NCBI RefSeq assembly: GCF_026213295.1
Contig: NC_079419.1
Coordinates: forward strand, 25,576,111-25,640,110
Origin: Gadus chalcogrammus
Taxonomy: Eukaryota > Chordata > Actinopteri > Gadiformes > Gadidae
Direction of reading: 5' to 3'
Length of the DNA: 64,000 bases
The position numbers and the translations under genes are program-made. Each line of letters begins with the position of its first letter. Positions within the stretch are counted from its first letter, which is position 1. Shown here in pieces: positions 13,569 to 25,790 of this stretch. The notes beneath the pieces were generated by a model. It was not told the DNA's origin. It did not search any database and worked only from the letters and a program-made list of their open reading frames with translations.

Positions 13569-16500
13569 GATGAAGGGGACAGACAGACAGACAGACAGAC
13601 AGACACAGGTGACAGGCAACAGAGAGCGAGAGAGAGAGAGACAGACAGACGCTTACAAGTACAACACTGCAAGGACAGGTTGACAAGACAGATGTGGCTC
13701 TTAAAAGTGCCTTTGGGTCGAGGTTTTAGAAAAAGGGTTGTTTGGGTTGGTTTGGATGACAAAAATTGCAGGACCTGTTGAGAGAGCAGAACAGAATTGA
13801 TAAACTCAAAACTATAATACCAGTGCATTTGCTCTTTGGAAAGCTGAGAACCTGTAGAATTGAATGACATCAGAATAACTGCATCAGGTACAGACAGTGC
13901 AGGGAAGGGAACAATATTGCTTTTCCTTCCAGCCGGTTACACACACCTCTAAAACCAAGCATTTTATGCATGGATATGTCAATTCGTTTTGGTCAGGGTC
14001 CTTTTGGAGACTCCAAAAAAGACCTTTGGCTACCCAAAAAGCATACTTTAAACAAAAGGTTTACTACACATGAACCCAAACATGTAGAAGCATAATATTG
14101 GTTTCAAATGAAGGCATAATCACTCAAAAATCAGATTTTTAGCTATTCCGCCTATGCAATTTTGACAAAAATGCAAAAACACAGTGCTTAAGCCATTATT
14201 TTTACTTAAAAAGTGCAAACCGCAATGGTATAAAAAACCTCATTGCTAAGGATATCAACAACGACGATAAGTTAAGAATGCACCAAGAGGGGGAGGGGGA
14301 GGGCGGCCATTTTGACCCAAGACACTAGGATACATTTGATCGGTAAACATAATTATTCCACCGAATGGTTGACATTGGTTGAAAATCCTGAGAATCTAAG
14401 CTTTCAAACGGTGTATGACATGACTATATCACTCAACCTTATGATGCCGAAAATTGACCCAGCATGTTGCGGGGAAGGGGTGGTGCAACTAAAATTCACC
14501 CGCCGGCGAAATTTGACGATTAAGTGGTTAAATCAGATGAAACCGCAATTCTAAAAATGTGCTGACAACATTAAGGCCGATTCTATTCATTCATTATAGT
14601 GGCTTAGATTTTAATATTTTCTATATCGAACAAGACACGTACCTGATTCTCAGAGGGAACACTGCAACTGGCACGAATCGTGGGGGAGTTTATATACTTT
14701 GCAGTCACGTGACTGCCATGGCAAAGAGGCCGACAAAATAGCGACGAACAGCGGCCAAATAGGGGAATTGCAGCCTTGCAGATTTCCAATACTGCAATCA
14801 ATCAACGATTTAGACCATAAATGTTCAAATTAGATATCAAGAAAAGATAAACATACTCGGAACTTGTGATCTATATACAGAACCTGCTGATGAAATACAA
14901 CTGCTTAGGATCGTTTTAGTGACACCTCCGCCAGTGTTGCCAGATTAGGGCAGATTACCCGCCCATTCTGGCAACATAGGCTTTCCCGGCAGAGAACAAA
15001 CAACATATGTGTAATCCGGGGCATATAAAGACTGGGACCAGAAAGTAATTACTTTCTCTCCATTGAAACCCATTCACATTTTTCGATCTCATAGGTCCCG
15101 TGGGGACCACCGGAAGGGGCGTGACTTCGCCACTCTAGTATTGGTGCCTTCAAACAGTCGGAGTTCCTGGGAATTTCGGAGGTTGGGACCTTCAGATCGG
15201 AGGAAATCGCCTTGAACACTCTGTGGATTTCCCTCGGAACTTCCTCTACGGAAGTAGAGGAACCCGAGCCTCCGAGTTGACGTCAAAACAATAGCTGCCC
15301 ATAGAGTGGCGAAGTCACGCCTCTTCCGGTAGAGCTCATGGGACCTATGAGATCGAAAAATATGAATGGGTGTCAATGGAGAGAAAATAATTATTTTCTG
15401 GTCCCAGTCTTTATATGACCTGGATTACACACATGTTGTTTGTGGATTTGAATGATAATTTTTCATGCAAAGAAAAGTAAAAATTTTCGTGAAGAAGATT
15501 GATAATTTTAAGTTTTATGTGAGGCCGCTTTGTGAACTACAGCTCTTCGCTGCTCTCGACGCATATGATATACGTCACAACACCCGCACTTGGAACTCGG
15601 CACAGAGATGGCGATCTCTCTGCCCCACTTCACCGCTGTTTCCAAGGGGAGGATAAAAGCATCGAAAGAGTTGAAAACCATCATAAATCGGGGCACGTGC
15701 AGAGTTTCAGTTATGCCGATGGGAAGATTGTCGGTCTTCTCCACGCCAGTCGCAGGGAGCGTGACGTCACATACGAGCCGTGTAGTCTTTCTCGTTGTGT
15801 TTTCTCTACAGCCTTTATCTGAACAGTTGCACAATAAACGGTTGAACTCTTTGCATGAAAAATTATCATTTAAATCCATAAACAACATATGTGTAATCCA
15901 GGGCATATAAAGACCGGGACCAGAAAATAATTATTTTCTCTCCATTGACACCCATTCATATTTTTCGATCTCATAGGTGCCATGAGCTCTACCGGAAGGG
16001 GCGTGACTTCGCCACTATTTCATTGACAGACTAAAGTGAACGTGCAGCAAGCACTAAGAGGTGAATTTAACACCCGTTCCAACATTTGAATTACAGCTTA
16101 AAATTATAAACATTAACTGATTAATTCTCCCTCATGTTCAACCATCGCAAGCAGTTCTAGTAACTGATTATTCTGATTCAGTTAAAAAGCGCAAAGAGGT
16201 CCCTGCGGGCATCCATACTTGTTGTTATGAAGTCTAGTCTCACGAACGACCTGTTTTCCGGTTTTATGTTATAACCTACGAACGTTTCCTGAAACGTAAG
16301 AGCTTCCGAACCTCCGAGCTGCTTTGAGGGCGGCTGCGCAGTGCACACCCAAGCATCACGTTAACGCGCATGCAGAAAGAGGATGTCACGGAAATCATGT
16401 CCGTTAGCTTTTCAATATAAATCTGTCAAAATAAAAGTCACGCAAAACAATCGTTATTTTGGGGATTCGTTTATCCGCGTGGGAAATTTGAATTGTGGCG
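13569..16500. other. Non-coding region between transposase start and inner TIR (E1)
   Basis: No convincing gene. It begins with a (GTCT)n/(GACA)n tract at about 13579-13605, then unique AT-rich DNA. The foldback family described separately occupies 15000-16016. A promoter for the transposase should lie here, but I could not identify one with confidence. Confidence 0.5.
15000..16016. repeat. Foldback MITE-like family, three inverted-repeat copies (E1)
   Basis: A roughly 170-bp arm (15305-15473) recurs inverted at 15849-16016. A third, shorter copy in the second orientation lies at 15000-15134. All arms share the GGCGTGACTTCGCCACT end and a TTCGATCTCATAGG block. There is no coding capacity. 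The counterpart in E2 is 41748-42764, and a single diverged arm is at 59077-59230. Confidence 0.75.
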
Positions 16501-17274
16501 TGTGATAGTGTGTGAACTGGTTGATATGAGTGTGTCTCAGGGCCAAATGGTGAGACTTGGCAGCTCTGTCAGTTGTGAAACAAAGCGGACGGACGTGGTC
16601 TCTATAGCAACGACCTCAGCTACCCAACACTGATCAAAAAAACGATTGTTTCTCTCAATCAAAGCACCAAACAGGACAACTGATGCCCAGAGCCTTAACC
16701 CATACATGTTGTGTAATTAACAAGGACACGTTGGTGTAGTTGTGTTGAGGAATGTCACAGATGTCACTGTAAAATCGCTGTTATTGTGCAGCCATCGGCT
16801 CTTCCGTTAGCCAATGGGATGAATGCTTATAGCTTCATATATTGCCGTGGAGGGATTACATTGTAATGAGTGGAAAAACCCCTGCGTCGAAAAAAGAAGC
16901 ACAAGGTCCTCCGTTAGCCAATGGGATGAATGCTCATAGCGTCTCTATGTGCAGCCATCGGCTCTTCCGTTAGCCAATGGAATGAACGCTCATAGCTTCA
17001 TATATTGCCGTGGAGGGATTACATTGCAATGAGTGGCAAACCCCCTGCGTCGAAAAAAGAAGCGCAAGGTCCTCCGTTAGCCAATGGGATATGAATGCTC
17101 ATAGCGTCTCTATGTGCAGCCATCGGGTCCCCCGTCAAAGGGTTACATTGTAACTAGTTGAAAACCCCATGCGTCTAAAAAAGCAGCGCAAGGGTACCCT
17201 TTTGCGTCAGAAACTGAAGCAAAAGTCACTGACCGTTCGTCAGAAATCGACGCGCTCGGAGTGAGAATGTGTTG
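16501..17274 (-). repeat. Inner TIR of E1
   Basis: This matches 40490-41263 as a reverse complement and also the right TIR of E2 at 60734-61839. It contains the 159-bp terminal unit followed by two units of about 165 bp. The outermost bases are CAACACATTC on the minus strand. Confidence 0.85.
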
Positions 17275-17281
17275 GACAGGG
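17275..17281. repeat. Half of a split target-site duplication
   Basis: GACAGGG here is the reverse complement of CCCTGTC at 61840-61846, just outside the far end of E2. Both lie in L1 coding sequence, and joining them keeps the L1 frame continuous. Confidence 0.8.
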
Positions 17282-18517
17282 GTGATGTATGCCCTATTAA
17301 GAATTTTGAATTGTATGATTCGTAGTCTCACACATTTCGAGGAGTACAAAGCCGAATTCCAAACAGATTTCCATTCAGACGCAGACTAAGAATTATTCAA
17401 ATCATGCTCCCAGGCCAGCTGGACAGGAGAGTAGGCACTAGGGGCAGTCTTAGATAACAAACCATAAATATTAGAGACCACCCCTGAGGATAGACTTGCT
17501 TGTTTTAGACGCTGGTCTACTTCCGGACATGAAGCAGATGTGGCTCCGTCTTTACATTTCTTACTAATAACCGCTGCCAGTTGGCCATAGGTAAGAAATG
17601 ATGAATGTAAGAGACCATATTGATTTTTAAGTTGTTGAAATTGAAGGGTATGGTCTTTGTATATCTGTCCAACTGACATTATACCCGCCCTCTGCCAGAT
17701 ATTATTCCTTAGGGTACGTCCTCCTGCAGAGAGGATAGGGTTACCCCAAATAGGGCAAGATGGTAGAGAGAGCCCCTCAATACCTAGTCTCCTGTGCAGT
17801 TGCTTTACAATAGAGCATGAAAACTGAATTATAATGTTATTCAGTAAGGGTGGTGGTTTTGGGCAGTACCACATTGATGCCAGGGTTATGTTTCCATTTT
17901 CAGGCATGACAGATTGCTCCAACCATTGCCAACTACCGATAGGAAAGTCATTATTATAGGCCCACGATAAGGGGTACTTTGCATTAAAAGACAAATAATA
18001 CTGAAATATATCCGGAACTCCCAAGCCTCCCATTGATCTCGGGATAATTAATTTGTTGTACCCAATTCTGGGCTTTTTATTATTCCAAAGGAACTGGGTA
18101 AAAAGTGATTTAATATCCTTAAACCATATTGGTGGGAATTTAAAAGGAATAGAGGAGATGATATGAGAGAGCCTTGGGAGAACATTCATTTTCAACGTTT
18201 CTGCTCTACCCCATAGAGAAAGGGGTATGGCCGTCCATCTACTGATGTCCCCTTTAATGGACTGGAAAATGCCAGGGCCGTTAAGGCTGAAGATTTTTGT
18301 AATAGGAGAGACAATGTTAATTCCTAAATATTTCATTCCATTTGTTTTCCAGATAAAGGGGGTATCCATTAGATCATGCTTAAAAGTATTTGAGTTAAGT
18401 GGAATAGGCTCTGTGCACAACTCTAGAAGCGAACTTCCGGTGTCGCCGGGTGTCAGCATACTAGTTTCCGGTCTACTTCCCGTATCAGTTACCACGGCAA
18501 CTATAAATAGTAAAAAG

Positions 18518-18633
18518 ATGGAAAACCCAACCAAACAACGGAAATTTAATGTTAGAAGACTTCACAAGCTTCAACGGAATGAAGGCGGATCAAACCAATA
18601 CTGCTGTGTACCGTTGTGCTCAGCTTCCAGCCG
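18518..18633 (+). pseudogene. THAP-like first exon of the IS4EU-like element
   Basis: ATG at 18518 opens a basic N-terminus followed by YCCVPLCSASS. This resembles the start of a C2CH THAP DNA-binding domain, where the first cysteine pair has C-x-x-x-C form. A possible GT donor follows at 18634. The rest of a THAP domain and any transposase core are absent, so this is a deletion remnant. The tie to THAP rests on a short motif. Confidence 0.5.
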
Positions 18634-19317
18634 GTAACACGGGTTGGTGTGTGGGAGGCTGGGAGAAAAGAGAGAGACCGGCGAGTCCCGAGCCTTGCTC
18701 CGACCCCGAAGAGCCTGAGCTACCCGTTCCGATGGTCTTAGACCATGAGTACAGTGCTACTAGTACAGTGTGTGTTGACCGTGAGCACTACAGTGCTATA
18801 CAAAAAGAGACATTTGTGGAGTTTGAGGCAATGTGAAGCTGGTGTGTTTGTGTCTGTGTGCGGCTCGCGTGCCTGCACTGTGTTGGGGCCGTGGTGGGCG
18901 CTCTAGGCTGGCGCTTTCTGCGTGTTGTGGTGGCTGACGAGGAAAGTGCGCTTGTGTGTACATTTGTGCTGTTTTTTTAATTATACATGTTTGTATTGAT
19001 TATTTGATTAAACATATGACCTCAGCTAAATCCCCCCACGGACACTGTTATAAAAGAAACAGGCGTATAACGGTTTGTTTATAACGGTTTGTTTATCGCT
19101 AGCTTCAAGCTGTGAGGCTTCTCTGATTTCTTCATGGACCTGTGGCACAATGCTCTGATAATCACCTCCGATGTTCCCTTATCTTTGCTAGACACTAAAA
19201 AATGGACACACGTTGGTACAGTTAGTACAACAACGGACAGTTAAGTGTTTTAAATACAGAAAAAAAAATGTTGTCGCTAACAAATGTTCACTAAAAAGCC
19301 GGTAGTCTGTCACCTAC

Positions 19318-19468
19318 CCTCAAAGTTACGCAAATAACTCGAAATATAGAGCTTAAATCCTTTTTCCCGCTTGCTTGTAGGGGCAAGGGAACTAGCACCA
19401 ACAATGCGGTGAACATCGTTAACATTTATTGTCGGTAGGTCTTGGAGACATCTAGAAAAGCCAGACAT
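19318..19468 (-). pseudogene. First-exon remnant resembling the YqaJ-type nuclease of ISL2EU elements
   Basis: ATG at 19468 reads MSGFSRCLQDLPTINVNDVH and runs to a GTAGGT donor at 19317. The N-terminus resembles the fish transposon proteins that carry a C-terminal YqaJ nuclease domain, from memory of that family. No YqaJ domain is left in the element. It faces the THAP-like exon, so the original element probably had two convergent genes. Confidence 0.45.
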
Positions 19469-21804
19469 GTTCACGCTATGGACTAGGTCAGTAAGTAGAC
19501 CGGAAACTAGAATGCCGACACCGTCAGTTGACTTCCGGGTTCTAGTGCACAGAGCCTATTGCCTCACTCTTGTTCCAATTTATCTTATACCCTGAAAAGC
19601 TACCAAATAAGTTAATTAAATTAAGAACTGCGTGTATGGAGGTAGTTGGCTTGCTCAGGGTGAGAAGAATATCGTCAGCATACATATTTAATTTAAAATC
19701 ATGTCCATGAATATTTACTCCGTAATTCGCAATTCGCTCTAATGGTGACTCTCGTATGTCACCATTAGAGCGAATTGCACAAGCTAATGGTTCTAATGCC
19801 ATAATGAAAAGTAAGGGACTGACAGGACAACCCTGCCTCACACCTCGTTGTAAGGGGAAAGGTTTTGAAATTAATCCATTAGTTCTGACAGAGGAGAACG
19901 GAGCACTGTACATCGCCTTTACCCAGCTAATAAGCTTGGGTCCAAAACCAAATTTTTTAAGCGTATACAGTAAATATTCCCATTCTATTTGGTCAAAGGC
20001 TTTCTCAGCATCTAAAGATGCTGCAATCACTGGCAAATTACTAGAACTTGCTTTTAATATAATCTGAAATACCCTCCTCATGTTGTTCGAAGACTGGCGG
20101 CCTGGGATAAAGCCAACTTGGTCTAAATGCACTACAGATGGTACCACCTTCTCCAGACGGAGTGCTAGTATCTTGGCCAATATTTTATAATCACAGTTTA
20201 AAAGGCTTAAAGGGCGATGGTTACCCATCAAGGCAGGATCTTTGCCCGGTTTAGGCAACAATGAAATAATGGCCCGGCTCATAGAAGGGGGCATGCATTC
20301 AGATTCTAATATTTCATTAAATATGGTGAAAGCTGATCTATAAAACACTTATAAAACTCTATTCCCAGGCCGTCATCCCCTGGAGTTTTTCCTGAAGACA
20401 TCTTCATGATTGCGATCTTAATTTCGCTCTGCGTAACAGGTGCCTCCATATTAGCTCTATCCGCAGAACTGACCGTGGGGAGGTTAAATCCTCCAAAAAA
20501 ACAATCTAAGGCTTCTTCATTACAGTTATTCTTTGTGCTATATAAATTTGAATAATAATTCTTAAAAGATTCATTAATTGTAGCTGCATCACACTGTAGC
20601 ATGCCATGTTCATCTCTTATAGCGGGAATGATCTGTCTGTTTTCTATTTGCTTCAGTCTGTTAGCTAGCATTTTCCCTGCTTTGTCTCCGGATTCAAAGT
20701 ATGTTTTCCGCAAACGGAAAAGAGCAAATGCTGTCTCCTCATGTGCAAGTTTCTGCAAATTCGCCCTAGCAGTAAGGAGTAAGTTCCTCAGATCTAAGTT
20801 GGATGGATCTCGCATATGCAGCTCTTCTAGAGTCTTGAGTTCGAAGTTTAATTTTGATTTCATCTCTCTGCGTTTTCTATTCTCTCCCGAAGAAAAACTA
20901 ATTAACCAGCCCCTGCATGTCGCTTTAAAAGCCTCCCAGACAGTGGCGATACTTGATACAGAGTATAAATTTATCTCAAAAAAATCCTTAATTTTATCCT
21001 TCATGGGCAGTGTACAATTTTCATTTTTGAGTAGCATTGTATTAAGTCGCCACTGTTTGGATTTGCACGGGTTGGATGGGGGGAAAAATGTGACGGACAC
21101 TGCAGCATGATCACTAACTAAAATACTATTCATTTTGATCTCAAGAACATTCTGGATCAGATTTGACGACATCATTATGTAATCTATCCTGGAGTAGGAA
21201 TTATGAGCCCCGGAATAGAAAGAGTACTCTCTAACATCTGGGTGGACTAGGCGCCATATATCAGTTATACCAAGCTCAGATTGGAATTCCCTCAAGGCTG
21301 TTGATATGTTTTTATCTGAAGGGAGAGGTTGACTCGATCGATCCACTATAGGGTCACACACAGAATTGAAATCACCACCTATAATAAGAGGGCTTCCATA
21401 GACCGTGCTATCGTTGGGCACAGAGAGGCAAAGAATTTAGATTGTAAAATATTTGGTGCATACACATTTACTAATGTTACCTTTTCATTCTGTAGCCAAC
21501 CTGACACAATTATATATCTTCCCTCTTGATCAACATGTACACTAGAAGATTTAAAAGGCATGTTCTTAGAAATTAAGATACTGACTCCTCTGCTAGCTTT
21601 TCCTCCAGGGGAGGAAAATAACTGCCCCACCCAGTTCTGTCTTAACTTTTTAGCTTCAGTCACATTCAAATGAGTCTCCTGTAGCATAGCGATATCACAA
21701 TTTAGAGATTTTAAGTACAGCAAAATCTTGTATCTTTTAATTTTATCCTTGATGCCATTTACATTCAGACTGATCAAAACTATTTTGTTCAATCGTGTAT
21801 CCAT

Positions 21805-22737
21805 CTAAAATAGGGCGGCAAACATATCACTCAAAACTGGTACATATGCGACTCCGAGGGGGATGTAGGCACAGGGCACGCACCGACCCCACTGGGGGAT
21901 TAAACATAGAATAATCAGGTGTCATCGTTGCATCAAGGGAGGGCAAGGGGAACATATAATCAACAATAAAGGACAGCACAAAATACAACACAAGCTTGTT
22001 CAAAACAAAACATAAACATATAACATAAAGGCTGACATTGCGAGGGAGAGGAGTATTCGCCCTCATCGCCAGCGCGTGAAGATTGTGAGGCTTCGTTCAG
22101 GCCGGCACCAATTTCATAACATTTTTCTAATCTACACCTTCATTAGAGCCCCACCGCTCCCCCAAAAAAGAGGGTACTGCCTTATAGTCATCGAGGAGAA
22201 AATTAAGAGTAAATAAAGGGGGGCCTTTTCACCATCCCTCAACATAATGTATATTAGCCTCAGGCCAGAAATATGATACAACAAGCACACAAAACTTTTG
22301 TTTACCTACTCATACGCAATGCCTAAAACGTTGAATGGAGTTGTAGGAATACATTTTTTGTGATATTTCAATACCAAGTACACAGTCAAGTTCCCATGCA
22401 TGTCCCAAAAAATTAATGGTGGTTTTTTGATCAAATATCCCAACTCTTTTAGCTGTTGAAGTTCACTTGCATCACTGGGGAAATTCTGGAGCCTTCTCTT
22501 GTAGGCTCATGTGTTTTGAAATGTTTCCTAACTCTTAAGTAGAAGTATTCTTGCCCGAGAGAGAAACCAAGGGAAAAGGGCTGGAGAGTTTGGGAAATAA
22601 GTGGCATTTCCATAATAAAATAGTTCCAAAGAGACGATTTGGACTTTGGTTCCTTGATTGCTGTACATTTTCCTTCCACTACATTTAAAACAGAAAATAA
22701 AAAATAATGTTCAACCTACATCTCCATCTCCCCATGT
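21805..22737. other. Gene-free DNA upstream of the L1 fragment
   Basis: No supported gene. Part may be L1 5' sequence, since the L1 start is not clearly bounded. No ORF1-like coiled coil was found. Confidence 0.4.
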
Positions 22738-22740
22738 ATA

Positions 22741-22801
<61 letters not shown>

Positions 22802-22850
22802 TATATCCTATATATTATATATATATAATTATATATACTATACATGCCTC
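22738..22850. repeat. (TA)n tract
   Basis: A long run of TA dinucleotides with a short interrupted continuation to about 22850. Confidence 0.9.
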
Positions 22851-22899
22851 ATTTTGTAAGTCATCCACAACCCCCACCAAATCACCTATTTGGTAGGGG

Positions 22900-22923
22900 T
22901 TGGTTAGGGTTAGGGTTAGGGTT
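22900..22923 (+). repeat. Short interstitial TTAGGG-like repeat
   Basis: About three GGTTAG-type units. It directly precedes a CCTAGTCTGG motif that may be the end of a small DNA element. Confidence 0.7.
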
Positions 22924-22924
22924 T

Positions 22925-23214
22925 GCCTAGTCTGGCTGAACGGAAGTGGATAGCGTCTATTGCCTAGCGTCGGATTTCAACGCTACTCCTCCCCTTCCAG
23001 TTGCTGGCATTTCCCCCCCGGCACTATTTTGCATGGACACCGCTGCTGCTTCCCAGGCTTAGCCCCGCCCTAGACAATTGTGATTGGTTTAAAGAAATAA
23101 AAACAGGCCCGCCCAATTTCCCCACGGATAGACGGCTCGAGGTAGCGTGGTTCCAGACCATTCTTCTTGCTGTAGTTTGGTCTGGCTTTGCGAGACTAGG
23201 GTTGGCCTGGTTAG
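22925..23214. mobile_element. Possible MITE with CCTAGTCT ends
   Basis: The left end reads CCTAGTCTGGCTG and the right end, inverted, CCTAGTCTCGCAAAGCC. It is about 290 bp and non-coding. Similar ends are common in fish hAT-like repeats, as I recall. I could not define a clean target duplication. Confidence 0.4.
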
Positions 23215-23217
23215 GGT

Positions 23218-23266
23218 TACCAGGCCAATTTATTTATATCTCACCTTATAAATAAATTGGCCTGGT
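23218..23266. repeat. AT-rich hairpin
   Basis: CCAGGCCAATTTATTTAT recurs inverted as ATAAATAAATTGGCCTGG around a loop of about 10 bases. Confidence 0.85.
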
Positions 23267-24293
23267 TCACCTAGCGGCCTTTTTTGTTCTACTTACTGGC
23301 TCGGAGGGGGAACTGAATGTTTAATGCAGCATTCTGTTACCCAAAGCCAACTAGAACCAACAAGAAATCAAGCTAAGGGAAAAAGGCCAATGGGTACAAT
23401 TTTCCCCGAATTTATGTTGGCCTAAAATCACCAGTTAGAAGTATGCATTCCTTAATTAGTCATGACAAAACCATGATTCAGTGTTCCTGTTACATTGTCT
23501 GTGGTATCCAGAATCCTCAATAGAAAAATAATTAGGTTGGAAGCAGTGTCCCCGCTGTCCAGCAGTTGGATGACACTGAGACCATTGTACAGGACCCTCC
23601 ATCTCATGTTTTATCTCTGCGAAAAAACTTAAACTGGAGTGGATTACGTTTTGAGAAGGAGCCAAGAGGTCATTTAAATCATGAAATCAACTCAAACAAA
23701 CAGGATTTAAGCGTTCTGTGTGATGTCATGGGCTGGATTCAATGTTACGTAACTTCCTGGCGAAAAAGAAAAAGCGCCGGGGGGCTCAACTTTTTCCCAG
23801 TCTCAGATTGTTTGGATAAATTCGGTGGCCTTCCGTCCTTTTTTTAAAGATTCCCCTCCCCTTGACCAAGAGAGTCGAGAGCCAATCACCTCTGTTGGTG
23901 TGTGTTGGTGTGTGTTGGTGTGTGCGGCGTCACGCTGCGAGGCTGGACAGGCAATGAAGCTTCCGAAAAGAACATCAGCAGACTCTGGGTCCGGGAATAG
24001 AGGGTAGTTATGGAGGCGGACTTCAGACGTGGCTGCTGGACCACGAGGACATCAGCTCTTCAATGTCCTTTATTTTGAGTTATATGCTGCTGCTGGTTTC
24101 ATGCAATCCAGTCCTCGACTTACAAGTCGACAAGTTTGAAAGACTTTAATCTTACAAGGGTCTGCTGTACTGGATAACAACCAAAATAAACACTATGAGC
24201 TATTAAATGTGTGGCAAATAGGATGAAGCCCATTCGGACTCCAACAAGTTAATTTATGTATTATGAGTATTGATCCAAGAGTTTGTGACAGCC
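23267..24293. other. Gene-free DNA
   Basis: No supported gene. A short GTTGGTGTGT triplication lies near 23890-23920. Nothing else stands out. Confidence 0.5.

Positions 24294-24378
<85 letters not shown>
24294..24378. repeat. (CA)n microsatellite
   Basis: A nearly pure CA run. Frames through it give only Cys-Val or Thr-His repeats and are not genes. Confidence 0.98.
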
Positions 24379-24380
<2 letters not shown>

Positions 24381-24830
24381 ATGTTGCTGTGATAAGGGCG
24401 ATGGGACTGTGAGGACAAGGTCATGTCTAGTTGTTGGTTCAGGAGTAGTGACACTGGCTTCAAAAGGCAAGATCATTACTGGGAAAGACCCTCTCTCTCT
24501 GTCTTTATGACTCTCTTCCAGCTCCTGTCTATCACATCTCTCTCACCCTCTCTCTGTCTTCATGTCTCTCTTCCAGCTCCTGTCAATCACATCTCTCTCT
24601 CCCTGTCTATTTATGTCTCTCTGGCTGCTGATATCTGCCCCGGGCCACTCAAACAGGACATGTATGTACGTAGACATATACATATGTTTAGAATATATAC
24701 ATGTGTTTACTCTGTACTTATCTCATGAGAGACAGTAAGAGTGTGCTTATTGCATCAGTGATGCTTTCTAAAGGCTTTCATGTTTTGTGGTTTATTATTG
24801 AAGGATCTAGTGACACTATGCATTCTTGCA

Positions 24831-24832
<2 letters not shown>
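24379..24832. other. Gene-free DNA with CT-rich duplicated segment
   Basis: A CTCTCTCTGTCTT...TCTTCCAGCTCCTGTC block occurs twice at about 24490-24610. No gene was seen. Confidence 0.5.
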
Positions 24833-24910
<78 letters not shown>

Positions 24911-25010
24911 GGTGTGTGTGTGTGTGTGCGTGTAGTTGTGTGTGTGTGCGTGTGTGTGTGTATGTGTGTGCTCGTGTAGGTGCACGTGTGTGCGTGTGTT
25001 TGTGTGTGTA

Positions 25011-25053
<43 letters not shown>

Positions 25054-25065
25054 GTGTGTGCACAT
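24833..25065. repeat. Long interrupted (TG)n microsatellite
   Basis: A pure TG run to about 24907, then TG with interspersed substitutions. Confidence 0.98.
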
Positions 25066-25487
25066 ATATGTTTAAGCAAAATGGAAAACTCAACATCAAG
25101 GCTGCCGGATTCGGAGTGCGCTCCGACTGGCTAGATCTCAACGATCTCTGCCACTGCAACGGATTACATCTTTCCTGCGTAGGCCCTGACGGAGCGACAG
25201 CTCCCCTCTATTTATGATCCTTAAAGACCAGAACGCAGCCAAACATCTACTGATCAAACACGCAAGAGCCTCTCTACTCCAGCACAGTCAGACTAACGTC
25301 AACTAACGTCACTAACTTTGGTCGAGCCTTAAATTGCAAGGGAAGTTAGTAGCACTGGCTTACGCAGAGCATTCTGGTTCTCTAATTACTAATTATTCCA
25401 TTTCAGAGGACATCTTAATCTTTATGGTTAAAGCGCGACTGCAATGTCTTGCAACAAAATACAAACCTAGAAATATGGTACCCGTCC
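25066..25487. other. Gene-free DNA
   Basis: No supported gene or repeat boundary. Confidence 0.4.
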
Positions 25488-25790
25488 AGAGCTGTCAGTT
25501 AAACGCGTTATTAACAGCGTTAACGCAAACCAATTTTAACGGCGTTAATTTTTTTAACACGCGATTAACGCAAATTATTATTTTTTAAAAAATAACGTTT
25601 TTTTTGTTTTTTTTGTTTTTTTTGGGCTCAAAACAAAGAAGCAGTAGCCTGACTGCTTCTCTTGATAAGAGCATTAAAATGAGAAAAATTAATGGGACAA
25701 AGAATTCAAGGGATATTTAGCATAGAAAAAAAATATATGATTAATCGCGATTAATCGTGATTAAATATTTTAATCGCTTGACAGCCCTAG
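25488..25790. mobile_element. MITE-like repeat with GCTGTCA-type ends
   Basis: The left end AGAGCTGTCAGTTAAACGCG and the right end, inverted, AGGGCTGTCAAGCGATTAAA form imperfect terminal repeats. GTTAACGC/GATTAACGC motifs recur inside. It is non-coding. A common fish dispersed-repeat architecture; superfamily not assigned. Confidence 0.55.

Larger units (their letters stand above)
1..17274 (-). mobile_element. E1: left copy of giant KDZ DNA transposon (runs off window start)
   Basis: This whole stretch is the reverse complement of 40490-57876 in the right copy, with only scattered substitutions and a few small length differences. Its inner end at 17274 is the same terminus as 40490 in E2. 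Its outer end is not in the window: by comparison with E2 about 3.96 kb is missing, including the second TIR. It carries full copies of both genes, the KDZ transposase on the minus strand and the accessory zinc-ribbon protein on the plus strand, and I saw no lesion in either. The seven bases beyond its inner end (17275-17281) belong to an L1 and match the flank of the other copy, not a flank of its own. Confidence 0.9.
18406..19557. mobile_element. IS4EU/ISL2EU-like non-autonomous DNA element inside the L1
   Basis: The element is 1152 bp with perfect terminal AGGCTCTGTGCAC inverted ends and a longer imperfect inverted repeat inside them (shared block CTAGTTTCCGGTCTACTT). AT at 18404-18405 and 19558-19559 is the target duplication. 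Removing the element with one AT rejoins the L1 as Ala-Ile-Pro in frame. The interior keeps the first exons of two genes that point inward from each end, a THAP-like start and a YqaJ-protein-like start. A two-gene layout with an AT duplication is what I recall of the ISL2EU group of the PIF/Harbinger-related elements. The assignment is inference from that combination. Confidence 0.7.
17275..21804 (-). pseudogene. L1-type LINE ORF2, 5' and central part (dead)
   Basis: Reading leftward from the ATG at 21804, this encodes an N-terminal AP-type endonuclease (near the start: NVNGIKDK, LQETHL; later GGDFNSV and SDHAAV) and a reverse transcriptase (FIPGRQ, SLDAEKAFDQIEW, QGCPVSPLLF, YADD). The C-terminal region continues to 17275, where E1 begins. 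The copy is non-functional. The frame shifts near 21.4 kb and again near 20.35 kb, an IS4EU-like element interrupts it, and there is an in-frame stop at 17386. The missing C-terminal end is at 61840-62203 on the other strand. I could not identify ORF1 upstream of 21804. Confidence 0.9.

Noticed and set aside
18401..18422. 6- to 8-bp target duplication (GTGCAC) for the IS4EU-like element
   Set aside because: GTGCAC is part of the inverted ends. Only removal at AGGCTCT with an AT duplication restores the L1 frame.
22900..22923. Telomere or subtelomere boundary
   Set aside because: Only about three TTAGGG-like units, surrounded by ordinary repeats.
24294..25065. Cys-Val and Thr-His repeat proteins
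   Set aside because: Pure dinucleotide microsatellites.
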